41,652 nt of DNA, taken from the NCBI GenBank assembly GCA_934426255.1, contig CAKRYD010000023.1:1-41652 (forward strand). Reading direction: 5' to 3'. Shown here piece after piece: positions 16,344 to 24,989 of this stretch; the stretch's first letter is position 1, and every line of letters starts with the position of its first letter. This stretch comes from an uncultured Bacteroidaceae bacterium (GTDB taxonomy: Bacteria; Bacteroidota; Bacteroidia; Bacteroidales; Bacteroidaceae). The notes beneath the pieces are model-generated. The model was not told the origin of the DNA and did no database searches. It saw nothing but the letters and a program-made list of their open reading frames with translations. A program made the translations under genes and the position numbers.

Positions 16344-16367
16344 TTACAATTTAAAGCTGTATCTTTG
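16338..16367 (+). promoter_or_regulatory. Promoter of the HU-like gene
   Basis: TTG at 16338-16340 (inside the fourth palindrome), 19 bp, then TATCTTTG at 16360-16367. The start point would be near 16374, about 34 nt before the first ATG. Occupancy of the adjacent palindrome should affect polymerase binding. Confidence 0.75.
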
Positions 16368-16407
16368 CAATTACAAACTGCGTAACCGCAATATAAATGT
16401 TTAAAGC

Positions 16408-17046
16408 ATGAAATATACAATGAAAAAAGTCTCCGACAAGATGAACGGAGGCGAGAAGAAAAAGCTCTACCCGAAAATGGAACGTTACGGACTGGTTGAA
16501 ATGAAACAACTTGTCCGCTACATTGAAAGCTCATCAAGCTTGAGCGAAGGTGATGTCAAAGGAGTGCTGGCGGCTCTGACCGATGCAGCCATCACTTATA
16601 TGTCGGTCGGGCACAGTGTGAAAATTGAAGGATTGGGCATCCTTTCGCCCCGTCTGGGACTCAAGGACGAAAATGACAGCGAACGTGGCGAGGAAGGCGA
16701 AGTGCGCCACTATGGCCAGTCTGTCGAAGTAACCGGCATTCATCTGAAACCCGACCCGGAACTGCTCCAGAAGTTCAATCTGCATTGCCGTCCCCAACGC
16801 ATCGAAGCCGTAAGCACTGACTTCGCCCCCGAACACAGTACCATCGAAGAACGTCGCAAGACAGCCATGCAATATCTAAAAGAACATGGCGAGATGAGCA
16901 TTCACGATTACTCCACCATCGCCCAGCTACCCTATACCACCGCCGGCCGTGAACTGCGAAACTGGAAGGCAGAAGAAGGAAGTTCCATCACTTCAAGACA
17001 TATCGGACGGAACATATTCTATCTCATCAGAAAAAGTGAGCCCTAA
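16408..17046 (+). CDS. HU/IHF-related DNA-binding protein with C-terminal extension
   Basis: This 212-residue protein has an N-terminal HU-like fold at about residues 20-120, typical of the Bacteroidetes HU-related family (TIGR01201-like): VEMKQLVRYIESSSSLSEGDVKGVLAALTDAAITYMSVGHSVKIEGLGILSPRL. A short linker leads to a second helical domain at about 147-212 (RRKTAMQYLKEHGEMSIHDYSTIAQL, TTAGRELRNW, SRHIGRNIFYLIRK) that looks like a winged helix. Two ATGs, 16408 and 16423, are usable; the first is chosen. The upstream palindromes and a DNA-binding product suggest autoregulation. It converges on a broken hydrolase gene 10 bp away. Confidence 0.85.
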   Translation: MKYTMKKVSDKMNGGEKKKLYPKMERYGLVEMKQLVRYIESSSSLSEGDVKGVLAALTDAAITYMSVGHSVKIEGLGILSPRLGLKDENDSERGEEGEVRHYGQSVEVTGIHLKPDPELLQKFNLHCRPQRIEAVSTDFAPEHSTIEERRKTAMQYLKEHGEMSIHDYSTIAQLPYTTAGRELRNWKAEEGSSITSRHIGRNIFYLIRKSEP

Positions 17047-17056
17047 CACGGAGCCA

Positions 17057-17889
17057 TCAGCGTTTGCCCAGATTTCGGGCAGTATCGTCTGCAGCAAGAC
17101 CGACGACACGTTCCAGGTCTTGTGAAAAGCCGTGGTCAAAGCCATTGAGGATGTAAAGGCGGCTCCGCTTCCATATTTCATGGTAGCGTATGCCATAGGT
17201 ATAAGGCACAATGCGGTCGGCCGTACCGTGAATGACCGAAGCGCGGCCATGGTAACGGGCGGCCGTCTCGTAAATGGGCAGGGAGAAGGCTGTGCGGATG
17301 AACTCGCGCCCCAACCAGAGGTTGCCGATACGGACATATATTCAGGAGGGTTGAGCGGGTCATAGACAGCTCCCATCGTATTGCCGCGGATGGCATCGTC
17401 GCGCAACACGGCTGCCGGTGCCAGCAGAACGACAGAGGAAATGCGGTGTCCCAGGCGGCCGGCAAGCATGGAAGCCACAACACCACCCTGAGAATGGCCT
17501 ATAAGACCGATGCGCCCTACATAACCGAGACGGCGGACATAACGGTAGACTTGTTCGGCATCTTCGATTTCGTTCAAGACAGTCATATTACGGAAATCGC
17601 CCTCGCTACGCCCATGGGAGTTGAAATCGAAACGGATGGAAGCAATGCCTTTACTCTCCAGACTGTCGGCAAGGAAGCGTAGCATCGAACCCTCCTTGTC
17701 GGCTCCGAAGCCGTGCATGATGATGACCATCGGCACCTTCTTTCCTTCGGGAATGTCGGGACATTGAACAACAGCCGAAAGGCGTCCTACTGAGCCTTGC
17801 AGGGTAACGGATTCCATACGTGCCGAAACCACAACAGGCAACAGAAAGGCTACCACAAGAGACAGGATTATGAAACGGGCATAACGCAT
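17057..17889 (-). pseudogene. Alpha/beta hydrolase with one frameshift
   Basis: An exported serine hydrolase of about 277 residues is split by a one-base deletion near 17331-17336. The first frame holds a signal peptide (MRYARFIILSLVVAFLLPVVVSA), the oxyanion segment MVIIMHGFGADKEG and the nucleophile elbow GHSQGG. The frame then switches, and NLWLGREFIRTAF, IHGTADRIVPY (acid) and NGFDHGFS (catalytic His) follow up to the stop at 17057. All triad residues are intact, so the break is recent or a sequencing error. Without repair the first frame runs on to 16993 with a nonsense tail inside the HU-like gene. The start is 17889, since a -7 element lies upstream at 17919. Confidence 0.85.
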
Positions 17890-17918
17890 TATTATACTAT
17901 TTTTTATGACTGATGCGG

Positions 17919-17926
17919 CAAATATA
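17919..17926 (-). promoter_or_regulatory. -7 element of the hydrolase promoter
   Basis: TATATTTG on the minus strand matches TAnnTTTG, about 30 bp before the hydrolase ATG at 17889. It rules out the longer frame starting at 17961. No clear -33 TTTG was found. Confidence 0.55.
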
Positions 17927-18030
17927 CATCTTTCAGGCCGGACAGAAAGGGAAAAAGACAAAATTGTAACAGTATCAGGCTTCCGAGAAAGAAAACCGAA
18001 GGCAATACCACCGTTATGAAGATAAAAAAC

Positions 18031-18038
18031 TAACTTTG
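18031..18038 (+). promoter_or_regulatory. -7 element of the rsfS-ftsH-cdsA promoter
   Basis: TAACTTTG matches TAnnTTTG and lies 30 bp before the rsfS ATG. The -33 region (around ACCACCGTTATG) is poor. Confidence 0.55.
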
Positions 18039-18068
18039 CATTCTAATTCATATACCATATTTATATAG

Positions 18069-18449
18069 ATGCAAGAAAGCAACAAACTGCTCCTGGAGAC
18101 GCTCGTAAAAGCTATCCGGGAAAAGAAAGGAAGCAACATAGTCATTGCAGATTTCAGCAATCTCGAAAATATCATCTACAAATACTTCATCATCTGTCAG
18201 GGCAACACATCCACACAGGTAGAAGCCATTGCAAGAGAAGTGGGCGACTACGCTCGCGAGACACTCAAGGAAAAACCTTTTGCCGTGAGCGGATTGGACA
18301 ACTGCATTTGGGTGGCAATGGACTACGGCGACATCATCGTGCACATATTCCAGCCTGAAGCACGCGCTTTCTATGATCTGGAACATTTGTGGGAAGATGC
18401 CAAACTCACACAACTGCCCGATGAAAGCACACCGCGTGAAGACTTCTAA
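18069..18449 (+). CDS. rsfS: Ribosome silencing factor RsfS
   Basis: This 126-residue DUF143/Iojap family protein binds L14 of the 50S subunit and blocks subunit joining under starvation. Family features are LVKAIREKKGSNIVIADFS, YFIICQGNTSTQVEAIA and the terminal DYGDIIVHIFQPEARAFYDLEHLW. Length is normal. It is the first gene of a group with ftsH (23-bp gap) and cdsA. Confidence 0.97.
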   Translation: MQESNKLLLETLVKAIREKKGSNIVIADFSNLENIIYKYFIICQGNTSTQVEAIAREVGDYARETLKEKPFAVSGLDNCIWVAMDYGDIIVHIFQPEARAFYDLEHLWEDAKLTQLPDESTPREDF

Positions 18450-18472
18450 AGACTTACCAACATATATCATCA

Positions 18473-20494
18473 ATGAACAACAAACCAAACAACAGGAACA
18501 AAATGAACATGCCCAAATTCAATCTGAATTGGACATATGCGATTATCATCGTCATTTTAGCATATTTGTTTTGGCAAGGCAACGGCAACAACGGAAGCTA
18601 CCACAAAGAAGTTTCGTATTCTGACTTTCAGGCATACGTGATAAAAGGCTATGCCCGAAGCATCACCGTGAACAAAGGAGACGGGAATGTTCAGATGTTT
18701 ATCAAAAAAGAACATGTAGGCAAGATTTTCGGAGGCGCAGCCAAGGCGGGAAACGATCCGTCTGTATCGGCCGAATTTCCATCAGTCGACAATGTAGCCC
18801 AGTTCCTTGCCCAGCAAAAAGCGGCAAAGCACTTCAATGGCAAGGTACAATATGAAGCCAATGAAGATTTTCTCGGAGGTCTGTTGATGAACATCCTATT
18901 CCCCATCCTTCTTTTTGTAGGCATATGGTTTCTCTTTATGCGCCAGATGGGTGGCAACAACGCAGGTGGCGGAGGCGGCATCTTCAGTGTCGGAAAAAGC
19001 AAAGCTCAACTATATGAGAAGTCACAAGGCACACATGTCACCTTCAAAGACGTTGCAGGTCAGGACGAGGCCAAGCAGGAAATCATGGAAATCGTCAAAT
19101 TCCTGAAAAATCCGAAAAAATATACCGAGCTCGGAGGAAAGATACCCAAAGGAGCCCTGCTCGTCGGTCCTCCGGGAACCGGCAAGACACTATTGGCCAA
19201 AGCCGTTGCCGGAGAAGCCAACGTGCCGTTTTTCTCCATTTCAGGTTCCGATTTTGTTGAGATGTTTGTAGGAGTCGGCGCCAGCCGTGTTCGCGATCTG
19301 TTCCGCCAAGCCAAAGAAAAAGCACCCTGCATTATTTTCATAGACGAAATCGACGCAGTAGGTCGCGCCCGCGGACGCAATGCATCGTTAGGCGGCAACG
19401 ACGAGCGCGAAAACACCCTGAATCAGTTGCTGACCGAAATGGACGGATTCGGAACAAACAGCGGCATCATCGTACTGGCAGCAACCAACCGCGCAGACAT
19501 ATTGGATAAAGCCCTGCTTCGAGCCGGCCGCTTCGACAGACAAATCCAAGTGGAACTGCCGGGACTTCCCGAGCGCAAGCAAATTTTCAAAGTGCATATG
19601 CGGCCGCTCAAGATGGACGACACGGTCGACATCGACCTTCTGGCTCGACAAACACCCGGATTCAGCGGGGCCGACATTGCCAACGTATGCAACGAAGCCG
19701 CACTGATTGCAGCAAGAAACAACAAAAACGCAGTTGGCAAACAAGACTTTCTGGATGCCATCGATCGCATTATCGGCGGTTTAGAAAAGAAAACGAAGAT
19801 AATGACACAAGAAGAAAAAAAGACCATAGCCCTACACGAGGCCGGACATGCCGCTGTGTCATGGTTCCTGCAATATGCCAACCCGCTGGTCAAGGTGACA
19901 ATCGTTCCACGCGGACAGGCACTCGGTGCCGCATGGTATCTGCCGGAAGAGCGCACCATCACCACCAAAGAACAAATGTTGGATGAAATCTGCGCCACAC
20001 TGGGCGGACGTGCCGCCGAAGAGCTGTTTACAGGGCATATTTCATCGGGAGCGCTTAACGACCTGGAGACTGTTACAAGACGTGCATTCGGAATGGTAGC
20101 CTACCTGGGCATGAGCGACAAGCTTCCTAACCTGAGCTACTACAACCCCGAACAAGACTACTCCTTCAGCAAGCCATATTCGGACCGCACATCCGAATTA
20201 ATAGACGAAGAGGTAAAGAGGCTCATCAATGAACAGTATGACCGCGCCAAAGCTTTATTGACGGAACATCGCGAAGGACACGCCAGTCTGGCTCAAGTAC
20301 TGATTGAAAAAGAAGTTATCTTCGCGGAAGATGTGGAAAAAATATTCGGGAAACGTCCTTGGATAAGCCGTTCGGACGAAATAATCGCTGAAAACGAAAA
20401 TAATCAGGAAGACAAAGACACTGCCAAGGACGAAGACGCAGAAAGCCCAAAAGAGGAGAACCAGAACGAATCCAACAAAGAAAGCAATGAATAA
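18473..20494 (+). CDS. ftsH: ATP-dependent zinc metalloprotease FtsH
   Basis: This 673-residue membrane protease degrades misfolded membrane proteins and regulatory proteins. Two transmembrane helices (about residues 21-38 and 136-152) flank the periplasmic domain. The AAA+ module has Walker A GPPGTGKT at 232-239, Walker B CIIFIDEIDAVG, and a second region of homology, TNRADILDKALLRAGRFDRQ. The metalloprotease site is H455-EAGH. A GGGGG linker follows the second helix, and the C-terminal 45 residues form an acidic Glu/Asp/Asn/Lys tail. The stop overlaps the cdsA start by 8 bp, implying translational coupling. Confidence 0.98.
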   Translation: MNNKPNNRNKMNMPKFNLNWTYAIIIVILAYLFWQGNGNNGSYHKEVSYSDFQAYVIKGYARSITVNKGDGNVQMFIKKEHVGKIFGGAAKAGNDPSVSAEFPSVDNVAQFLAQQKAAKHFNGKVQYEANEDFLGGLLMNILFPILLFVGIWFLFMRQMGGNNAGGGGGIFSVGKSKAQLYEKSQGTHVTFKDVAGQDEAKQEIMEIVKFLKNPKKYTELGGKIPKGALLVGPPGTGKTLLAKAVAGEANVPFFSISGSDFVEMFVGVGASRVRDLFRQAKEKAPCIIFIDEIDAVGRARGRNASLGGNDERENTLNQLLTEMDGFGTNSGIIVLAATNRADILDKALLRAGRFDRQIQVELPGLPERKQIFKVHMRPLKMDDTVDIDLLARQTPGFSGADIANVCNEAALIAARNNKNAVGKQDFLDAIDRIIGGLEKKTKIMTQEEKKTIALHEAGHAAVSWFLQYANPLVKVTIVPRGQALGAAWYLPEERTITTKEQMLDEICATLGGRAAEELFTGHISSGALNDLETVTRRAFGMVAYLGMSDKLPNLSYYNPEQDYSFSKPYSDRTSELIDEEVKRLINEQYDRAKALLTEHREGHASLAQVLIEKEVIFAEDVEKIFGKRPWISRSDEIIAENENNQEDKDTAKDEDAESPKEENQNESNKESNE

Positions 20495-21338
20495 CCTAAC
20501 AAAAAGACTTCTATCGGGCATCGCATACGTAGTCATATTCATAGGTTGTATTGTATATGGCCGGGAAAGTTTCTGCTTTTTGTTTGCTATTACAACAGCA
20601 TTGGCACTCAATGAATATAATGAATTGGTCATAAAGCATAAATTGGGAATAGTAAACAACACCGTCAGCATTATTTCAGGAGTATACCTTTTTCTGGCAA
20701 CATTCTGCACAGCAGCTGGCGTAACATCGCCGGTCATTTTCCTCCCATACCTACTGTCGCTGCTGTTTATGCTGGTAAGCGAACTGTACTTGAAGCGCCC
20801 GGATCCCATCGCAAACTGGGCCTACAGCTTTTCGGGGCAAATGTACATAGCACTGCCTTTCGCATTGCTTAACTTGTTAGCTTTTTACGGAAATAACGGC
20901 ATATATACGTCTACAGTCCCATTGGCCGTATTTATATTCATATGGGTAAACGATACCGGTGCATATTGTTTCGGAAGTCTGCTCCACAAAAAGATTCCCT
21001 ATAAGCTGTTCGAGCGCATTTCGCCCAACAAGTCATGGATTGGTTTCTTCGGAGGTGTCACCATGGTACTTGCAACAGCTTACATACATTGCCTCATCTA
21101 CTCATCCATCAACAACGAAATTCCGCATCCATTATTGCATTGGATGGGCTTCGGAATGGTTGTTGCCATATTCGGTACATGGGGCGATTTGGTCGAAAGC
21201 CTTTTGAAACGCAAGCTCGGCATTAAAGACAGCGGAAGATTCCTACCTGGACATGGTGGAGTGCTTGACCGTTTCGACAGTGCCTTATTGGCTATTCCTG
21301 CCAGCGTTATCTATCTCTATGCATTTCATTTTATCTAA
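20487..21338 (+). CDS. cdsA: Phosphatidate cytidylyltransferase
   Basis: CdsA makes CDP-diacylglycerol from phosphatidic acid and CTP, the precursor of all phospholipids including cardiolipin. The 283-residue polytopic protein carries the CDS signature KRKLGIKDSGRFLPGHGGVL followed by DRFDSAL, and the segment NDTGAYCFGSLLHKKI with SPNKSWIGFFGG. It overlaps ftsH by 8 bp and is followed after 6 bp by an SGNH hydrolase gene. Confidence 0.97.
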   Translation: MNNLTKRLLSGIAYVVIFIGCIVYGRESFCFLFAITTALALNEYNELVIKHKLGIVNNTVSIISGVYLFLATFCTAAGVTSPVIFLPYLLSLLFMLVSELYLKRPDPIANWAYSFSGQMYIALPFALLNLLAFYGNNGIYTSTVPLAVFIFIWVNDTGAYCFGSLLHKKIPYKLFERISPNKSWIGFFGGVTMVLATAYIHCLIYSSINNEIPHPLLHWMGFGMVVAIFGTWGDLVESLLKRKLGIKDSGRFLPGHGGVLDRFDSALLAIPASVIYLYAFHFI

Positions 21339-21344
21339 ATCCAT

Positions 21345-22154
21345 ATGAAAAGACTCCTTTTTCTATTAACAGAGATGTTGCTGTTTCTTTCCCTCGAAGC
21401 ACAAAACATATACCATCCGTGGCAAAACAAACGTGTGGCATACTTTGGTGATTCGGTAACCGATCCTAATGTCAATACAGGAACCAATAACAACCACTAT
21501 TGGAGTTTTCTACAAGAATGGTTAGGCATTACGCCCTTTGTCTACGCTGTAAATGGGCGACAATGGGATGACATACCACGGCAAACAGACCAATTGAAAA
21601 AGGAACACGGTGACAAATTCGATGCAATACTCATTTTTATAGGAACAAACGACTACAACGCCGGCTTGCCAATAGGGCATTGGTACGATGAAACGACAGA
21701 AAAAGTATATGCCGCGACCGGAGCACCTCAGCAGCTACAAACACGAAAAAGGCGCATTCCGGTAATAGACAACAAGACCTTTTGTGGACGCATCAACATT
21801 GCCTTGAAGAAAATCAAGACAGATTTTCCTGACAAGCAAGTAGTGCTACTCACCCCTATCCACAGAGGCTACGCCTATTTCGGCGACAACAATGTACAGC
21901 CGGACGAATCATACCAAAACAAAGCCGGTCTTTATTTGGAAAGCTATATCAAAGCTGTAAAAGAAGCCGGCAAAGTATGGTCGGTACCGGTTATCGACCT
22001 TGCCACCCTGTGCGGTCTGTTGCCACAATACATAGAGCAATCTGCCTATTTCAAGGATAAGCAAAACGACCAGCTACACCCCAATGAACGAGGACATCAA
22101 CGCATTGCACATACACTGATGTACCAGCTGCTCACCATCCCCTGCACATTCTGA
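21345..22154 (+). CDS. Exported SGNH/GDSL-type hydrolase
   Basis: This 269-residue protein has a signal peptide (MKRLLFLLTEMLLFLSLEAQ). SGNH blocks are present: block I FGDSVTD (nucleophile Ser), block III FIGTNDYNAG, and block V NDQLHPNERGH with the Asp-His pair. The central insertion (QLQTRKRRIPVIDNKTF) is characteristic of this exported subgroup. Likely activity is deacetylation or esterolysis of a carbohydrate; the substrate is unknown. It is the last gene of the rsfS-ftsH-cdsA run and no terminator is obvious in the 146 bp after it. Confidence 0.88.
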   Translation: MKRLLFLLTEMLLFLSLEAQNIYHPWQNKRVAYFGDSVTDPNVNTGTNNNHYWSFLQEWLGITPFVYAVNGRQWDDIPRQTDQLKKEHGDKFDAILIFIGTNDYNAGLPIGHWYDETTEKVYAATGAPQQLQTRKRRIPVIDNKTFCGRINIALKKIKTDFPDKQVVLLTPIHRGYAYFGDNNVQPDESYQNKAGLYLESYIKAVKEAGKVWSVPVIDLATLCGLLPQYIEQSAYFKDKQNDQLHPNERGHQRIAHTLMYQLLTIPCTF

Positions 22155-22300
22155 AAAAGAGGCGAAAAAGACAAGGCTTAATATCGCTGCATCTTGCCTG
22201 CATCAGATTTATTTGACGCTCAATGATGCAACATTTCCTTTGTACTTTTAATAAGGGTACCTATGTGTTCATGAGTCATTTAGGAGCCTAAGCTATAACA

Positions 22301-22792
22301 CTATCTACCTTTCCATGGCTTTATTACCGAAATGACAATGACAGATACGAATAGCACCAACTGCACGATGCCCGCTATTGCCACGTGGTACACATTGTTC
22401 CAATAGAAATCACTGCTTACTCCCTTATGCAATAATTGCAGAGAATAAACCATGTTTTCTTTGATAATTATCCCCATATAACCAGCTCCAATAGCTACCA
22501 AAATAAACGTTACAATCCATTTCACGGTTATCCACCTTCGCTTAAAGAATCCCCATTTCGTGAAACTGCCATACGCTATAGCTGTCAGCAAAATGCCGAC
22601 ACCACCTGGTATAAGGAAGAACTCATCAATCACTAAATGACACTTTGTCGCCATCAGCATCATTTCTCGGGTGGTTGGAACGGCTCCCAACTGCACACAT
22701 ACCAAAGCCATCACACCACCGACCCACATGACGCAGAAAAACAGATGAAGAATTTTCAAAATGTGCTGTCCCATTACATTCAAAGTTTTCAT
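22301..22792 (-). CDS. Small integral membrane protein (DUF2269/CopD-like)
   Basis: This 163-residue protein has four hydrophobic helices: ILKILHLFFCVMWVGGVMALV, FFLIPGGVGILLTAIAYGS, WITVKWIVTFILVAIGAGYMGI and VAIAGIVQLVLFVSVIVISVI. Conserved His in the first helix (LKILHLFF) and in KCHLVIDEF resemble heme- or metal-linked families such as CopD or DUF2269, but function is unknown. It has its own -7 element, so it is probably not part of the operon to its right. Confidence 0.75.
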   Translation of the reverse strand: MKTLNVMGQHILKILHLFFCVMWVGGVMALVCVQLGAVPTTREMMLMATKCHLVIDEFFLIPGGVGILLTAIAYGSFTKWGFFKRRWITVKWIVTFILVAIGAGYMGIIIKENMVYSLQLLHKGVSSDFYWNNVYHVAIAGIVQLVLFVSVIVISVIKPWKGR

Positions 22793-22809
22793 AATTCGCT
22801 TTTTTGATG

Positions 22810-22817
22810 CAAAGGTA
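22810..22817 (-). promoter_or_regulatory. -7 element of the small membrane protein gene
   Basis: TACCTTTG on the minus strand, 18 bp before the ATG at 22792. The -33 region is not convincing. The position supports the ATG at 22792 with a very short leader. Confidence 0.55.
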
Positions 22818-22876
22818 AAGGACTAAAGTAAACTGCGTCGATAACAATTGTAAAGAACGTCACAACTGACAGAACC

Positions 22877-23401
22877 TTATTTTCTATTCCTTATTCTTGA
22901 CAATGATACGGGAGTAATGCCAAGATAAGAAGCAATATAATGTTGTGGTACACGAAGTATCATTTGCGGATATTCTCGCAACAGCTTCTCATACCGCTGT
23001 TGTGGCGTGAGGTTAATTTGATCAAGAAATAACTGCTGATAGAAGTGGAAACGTTCTATCAGTTTCTCTTCATACAGTTCTCTTGCTTCAGGGATTTTTT
23101 CCAGCAAGTCGAAAAAGACACTTCTTTCAACGGCTGTTATTTCCGACGTATCTATGCTTTCCAATGAAAATTTGCTCGGTAGCCTGTAATACAGACTGTC
23201 GAACGAGGCAACAATGTCTCCCTCAAAGAAGAACTGGAACGTATGGTCGTTACCATTGTCTGTGAAGAACAGACGCAAGCATCCCTTGCGAATAAGAAGC
23301 ACACGATTGGCAATTTTCCCCCTTTGAAGCAAAATTGTCTTGGCAGGAACAGCCAACTGCTCCGCGCCACATACTTTGTCAAGTATTTCGGCGTAATCCA
23401 T
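22877..23401 (-). CDS. Crp/Fnr-family transcriptional regulator
   Basis: This 174-residue protein has a cyclic-nucleotide-binding-like beta-roll (LLQRGKIANRVLLIRKGCLRLFF, FQFFFEGDIVASFDSLY), a dimer helix and a short C-terminal helix-turn-helix (VPQHYIASYLGITPVSLSRIRNRK). The protein ends just after the recognition helix, a common form in Bacteroidetes. The cAMP-binding arginine pattern is absent, so the ligand is unknown. The frame is open to 23512, but that extension overlaps the upstream gene and matches nothing; MDYAEILDKV at 23401 is the natural start. It is the last gene of the sigma-factor group. Confidence 0.85.
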   Translation of the reverse strand: MDYAEILDKVCGAEQLAVPAKTILLQRGKIANRVLLIRKGCLRLFFTDNGNDHTFQFFFEGDIVASFDSLYYRLPSKFSLESIDTSEITAVERSVFFDLLEKIPEARELYEEKLIERFHFYQQLFLDQINLTPQQRYEKLLREYPQMILRVPQHYIASYLGITPVSLSRIRNRK

Positions 23402-23426
23402 TGTGCGCAGTAATAGAGGTCCGACC

Positions 23427-23981
23427 TCACTTTTTTTCTGAATCAGGAGCAGGACCTTGACGGCAATTCTTGTTCTTGTCCATAAACATTTTATGAAGCA
23501 TAAATCGTCCAAAGTTCATTTCCGCTTGTTTGAATTTCAAGAACTTTTTAGCAGAAAGAACAGACTGCATCTTGTGATTATAGGTGGTTTCTATTGCTTG
23601 TTTTTCTTTATTCAACCTTTCAATCTTCTTAATTATTGATTTGGAGTCGGCCTCTGACAATGCTCCATAGTTGGCTTGATTGAACAGACGAAAAATCTTG
23701 CCGTCTATTTCACGTTGACGTTCTTTCATCTGATGAAGCAAAGGGAAAACAGATTCTGATTCAATTAGCGTAAGTCCAGCCTTTGCAGTTATATATTGTT
23801 CTTCTTGTTTCATATATTCCCATGGAGAAAAAGCAGGCTTACCCTTCTTAGCCTTAGAATGATTGAAATGTTTCCATGGAACATCAGCACTGTCACTCTT
23901 GCAACCTTCAAAATTACTGCCGGCAAACAATGGTAGCTGCACTAAAAATACCAATATGATTATAACAACGATCTTTTTCAT
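23427..23981 (-). CDS. Spy/CpxP-like periplasmic protein
   Basis: This 184-residue protein has a signal peptide (KKIVVIIILVFLVQLPLFAG) and a long helical body. The pattern SPWEYMKQEEQYITAKAGLT, ESVFPLLHQMKERQREIDGKI and NKEKQAIETTYNHKMQSVLSAKKFLKF is that of Bacteroidetes periplasmic sensor/chaperone proteins (Spy, CpxP and ZraP type), including the hydrophobic-charged repeat where the second LTxxQ-like motif would be. It follows the anti-sigma-like gene by 16 bp. In this context it probably senses or buffers envelope protein stress. Confidence 0.75.
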   Translation of the reverse strand: MKKIVVIIILVFLVQLPLFAGSNFEGCKSDSADVPWKHFNHSKAKKGKPAFSPWEYMKQEEQYITAKAGLTLIESESVFPLLHQMKERQREIDGKIFRLFNQANYGALSEADSKSIIKKIERLNKEKQAIETTYNHKMQSVLSAKKFLKFKQAEMNFGRFMLHKMFMDKNKNCRQGPAPDSEKK

Positions 23982-23997
23982 GTCGGACTCCTATAAG

Positions 23998-24393
23998 TTA
24001 ATAATTGTCTGTTACGCAAGCATAAACATCATTACTATTGATCATCGCAAAATCACATACGTTATCAACATATTGCTCTGCCTGCTCATTTGTCATAGCC
24101 ACAGTACTTTTCTCAGGCGATTGCGTATAATACTGCTGTTGGATTTTGTATACTTTTACGCCGAATGCCAATCCGCTAATCATGGCTGCCAAGTACAGAT
24201 AGGGCTTGATACGCACAAAAAGGTTCATTTTGTCCTCAGATTTATCAGAAGACAATGCAACCGAAACCTTGGAATGAGCAACATTGGGTAATTGCTTCAT
24301 CATATTCTCGGCAAAAGCCTCGAAATATGCATCAGGAACTTTGAATGTACTTTTCGATTGTTCCTTGTAGTGATCTAAATCAATCTGCTTCAT
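23998..24393 (-). CDS. Single-pass membrane protein in anti-sigma-factor position
   Basis: This 131-residue protein has an N-terminal cytosolic part (STFKVPDAYFEAFAENMMKQLPN), one transmembrane helix at about residues 84-104 (RIKPYLYLAAMISGLAFGVKVY) and a short periplasmic tail. The VPDxYFExF opening is typical of small proteins following ECF sigma genes in Bacteroidetes. No zinc-binding ZAS motif is present, so anti-sigma function is inferred from position and topology. It is separated from the sigma gene by 44 bp containing a palindrome. Confidence 0.7.
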   Translation of the reverse strand: MKQIDLDHYKEQSKSTFKVPDAYFEAFAENMMKQLPNVAHSKVSVALSSDKSEDKMNLFVRIKPYLYLAAMISGLAFGVKVYKIQQQYYTQSPEKSTVAMTNEQAEQYVDNVCDFAMINSNDVYACVTDNY

Positions 24394-24407
24394 ATCTATG
24401 TCTCCTC

Positions 24408-24426
24408 GTTTGTTTGACGAACAAAC
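24408..24426 (-). other. Perfect hairpin between sigma and anti-sigma-like genes
   Basis: GTTTGTT (24408-24414), a 5-nt loop, and AACAAAC (24420-24426) form a 7-bp stem. It lies in the 44-bp gap, 14 bp upstream of the anti-sigma-like ATG. It lacks a T-run, so an mRNA structure or protein-binding site that sets the ratio of the two products is more likely than a terminator. Confidence 0.5.
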
Positions 24427-24437
24427 TACCTAATGGT

Positions 24438-24983
24438 TTAGTCATGCTCATCGAAATATTTTTTTATTTTTTCAACCGCAAAATGATAAGAAGCTTTTAA
24501 TGCCCCTACACTTGTATCGAGAATCTCACTGATTTCCTCATACTTCATTTCTTGGAAGTATTTCATATTAAAGACCAAGCGCTGCCTTTCTGGCAAGGAA
24601 GCAACAGCTTCCTGCAATTGCAAGTCAGTTTCTTCACCATCAAAATAGGGGTCACTGACTAATACAGAAATCGCTCCTGATGCAGATTCAAGATCTGTCA
24701 TATCTTTCTTTTTCTGCAAAAAAGTAAGACTTTCGTTGATAGCTATACGATATAACCAAGTTGATAGCTTTGCTTCAGCTCGGAAACTATCCAAATTGCT
24801 CCAAGCCTTCAAAAATGTATTCTGAAGAACATCATTAGTATCATCATGCGTCAAAACCATGTGACGTATCTGCCAATACAAACGAGCAGAATATGCTTTC
24901 ACCACCTTTTCAAAAGCCTTTCGCCTTGTGGTTGGCTGAAGCAAAAGCTTTACAAGCTGACTATCTGTATTGACTTCCTTCAT
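24438..24983 (-). CDS. ECF-type RNA polymerase sigma-70 factor
   Basis: This 181-residue protein has region 2 at about residues 20-90 (DDTNDVLQNTFLKAWSNLDSF, KLSTWLYRIAINESLTFLQKKK). Region 4 is at about 125-178 (ASLPERQRLVFNMKYFQEMKYEEISEIL then SVGALKASYHFAVEKIKKY). It recruits core polymerase to stress-type promoters. It starts 6 bp after the stop of the L,D-transpeptidase gene and is followed by the anti-sigma-like and Spy-like genes, which points to an envelope-stress regulon that includes peptidoglycan crosslinking. Confidence 0.95.
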   Translation of the reverse strand: MKEVNTDSQLVKLLLQPTTRRKAFEKVVKAYSARLYWQIRHMVLTHDDTNDVLQNTFLKAWSNLDSFRAEAKLSTWLYRIAINESLTFLQKKKDMTDLESASGAISVLVSDPYFDGEETDLQLQEAVASLPERQRLVFNMKYFQEMKYEEISEILDTSVGALKASYHFAVEKIKKYFDEHD

Positions 24984-24989
24984 CTAATA

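Noticed and set aside
16993..17056. C-terminal extension of the hydrolase frame into the HU-like gene
   Set aside because: The extension results from the frameshift near 17333; the conserved hydrolase C-terminus continues in another frame and stops at 17057.
22155..22300. Gap after the SGNH hydrolase examined for a terminator or small RNA
   Set aside because: No stable stem followed by a T-run and no conserved RNA pattern could be seen.
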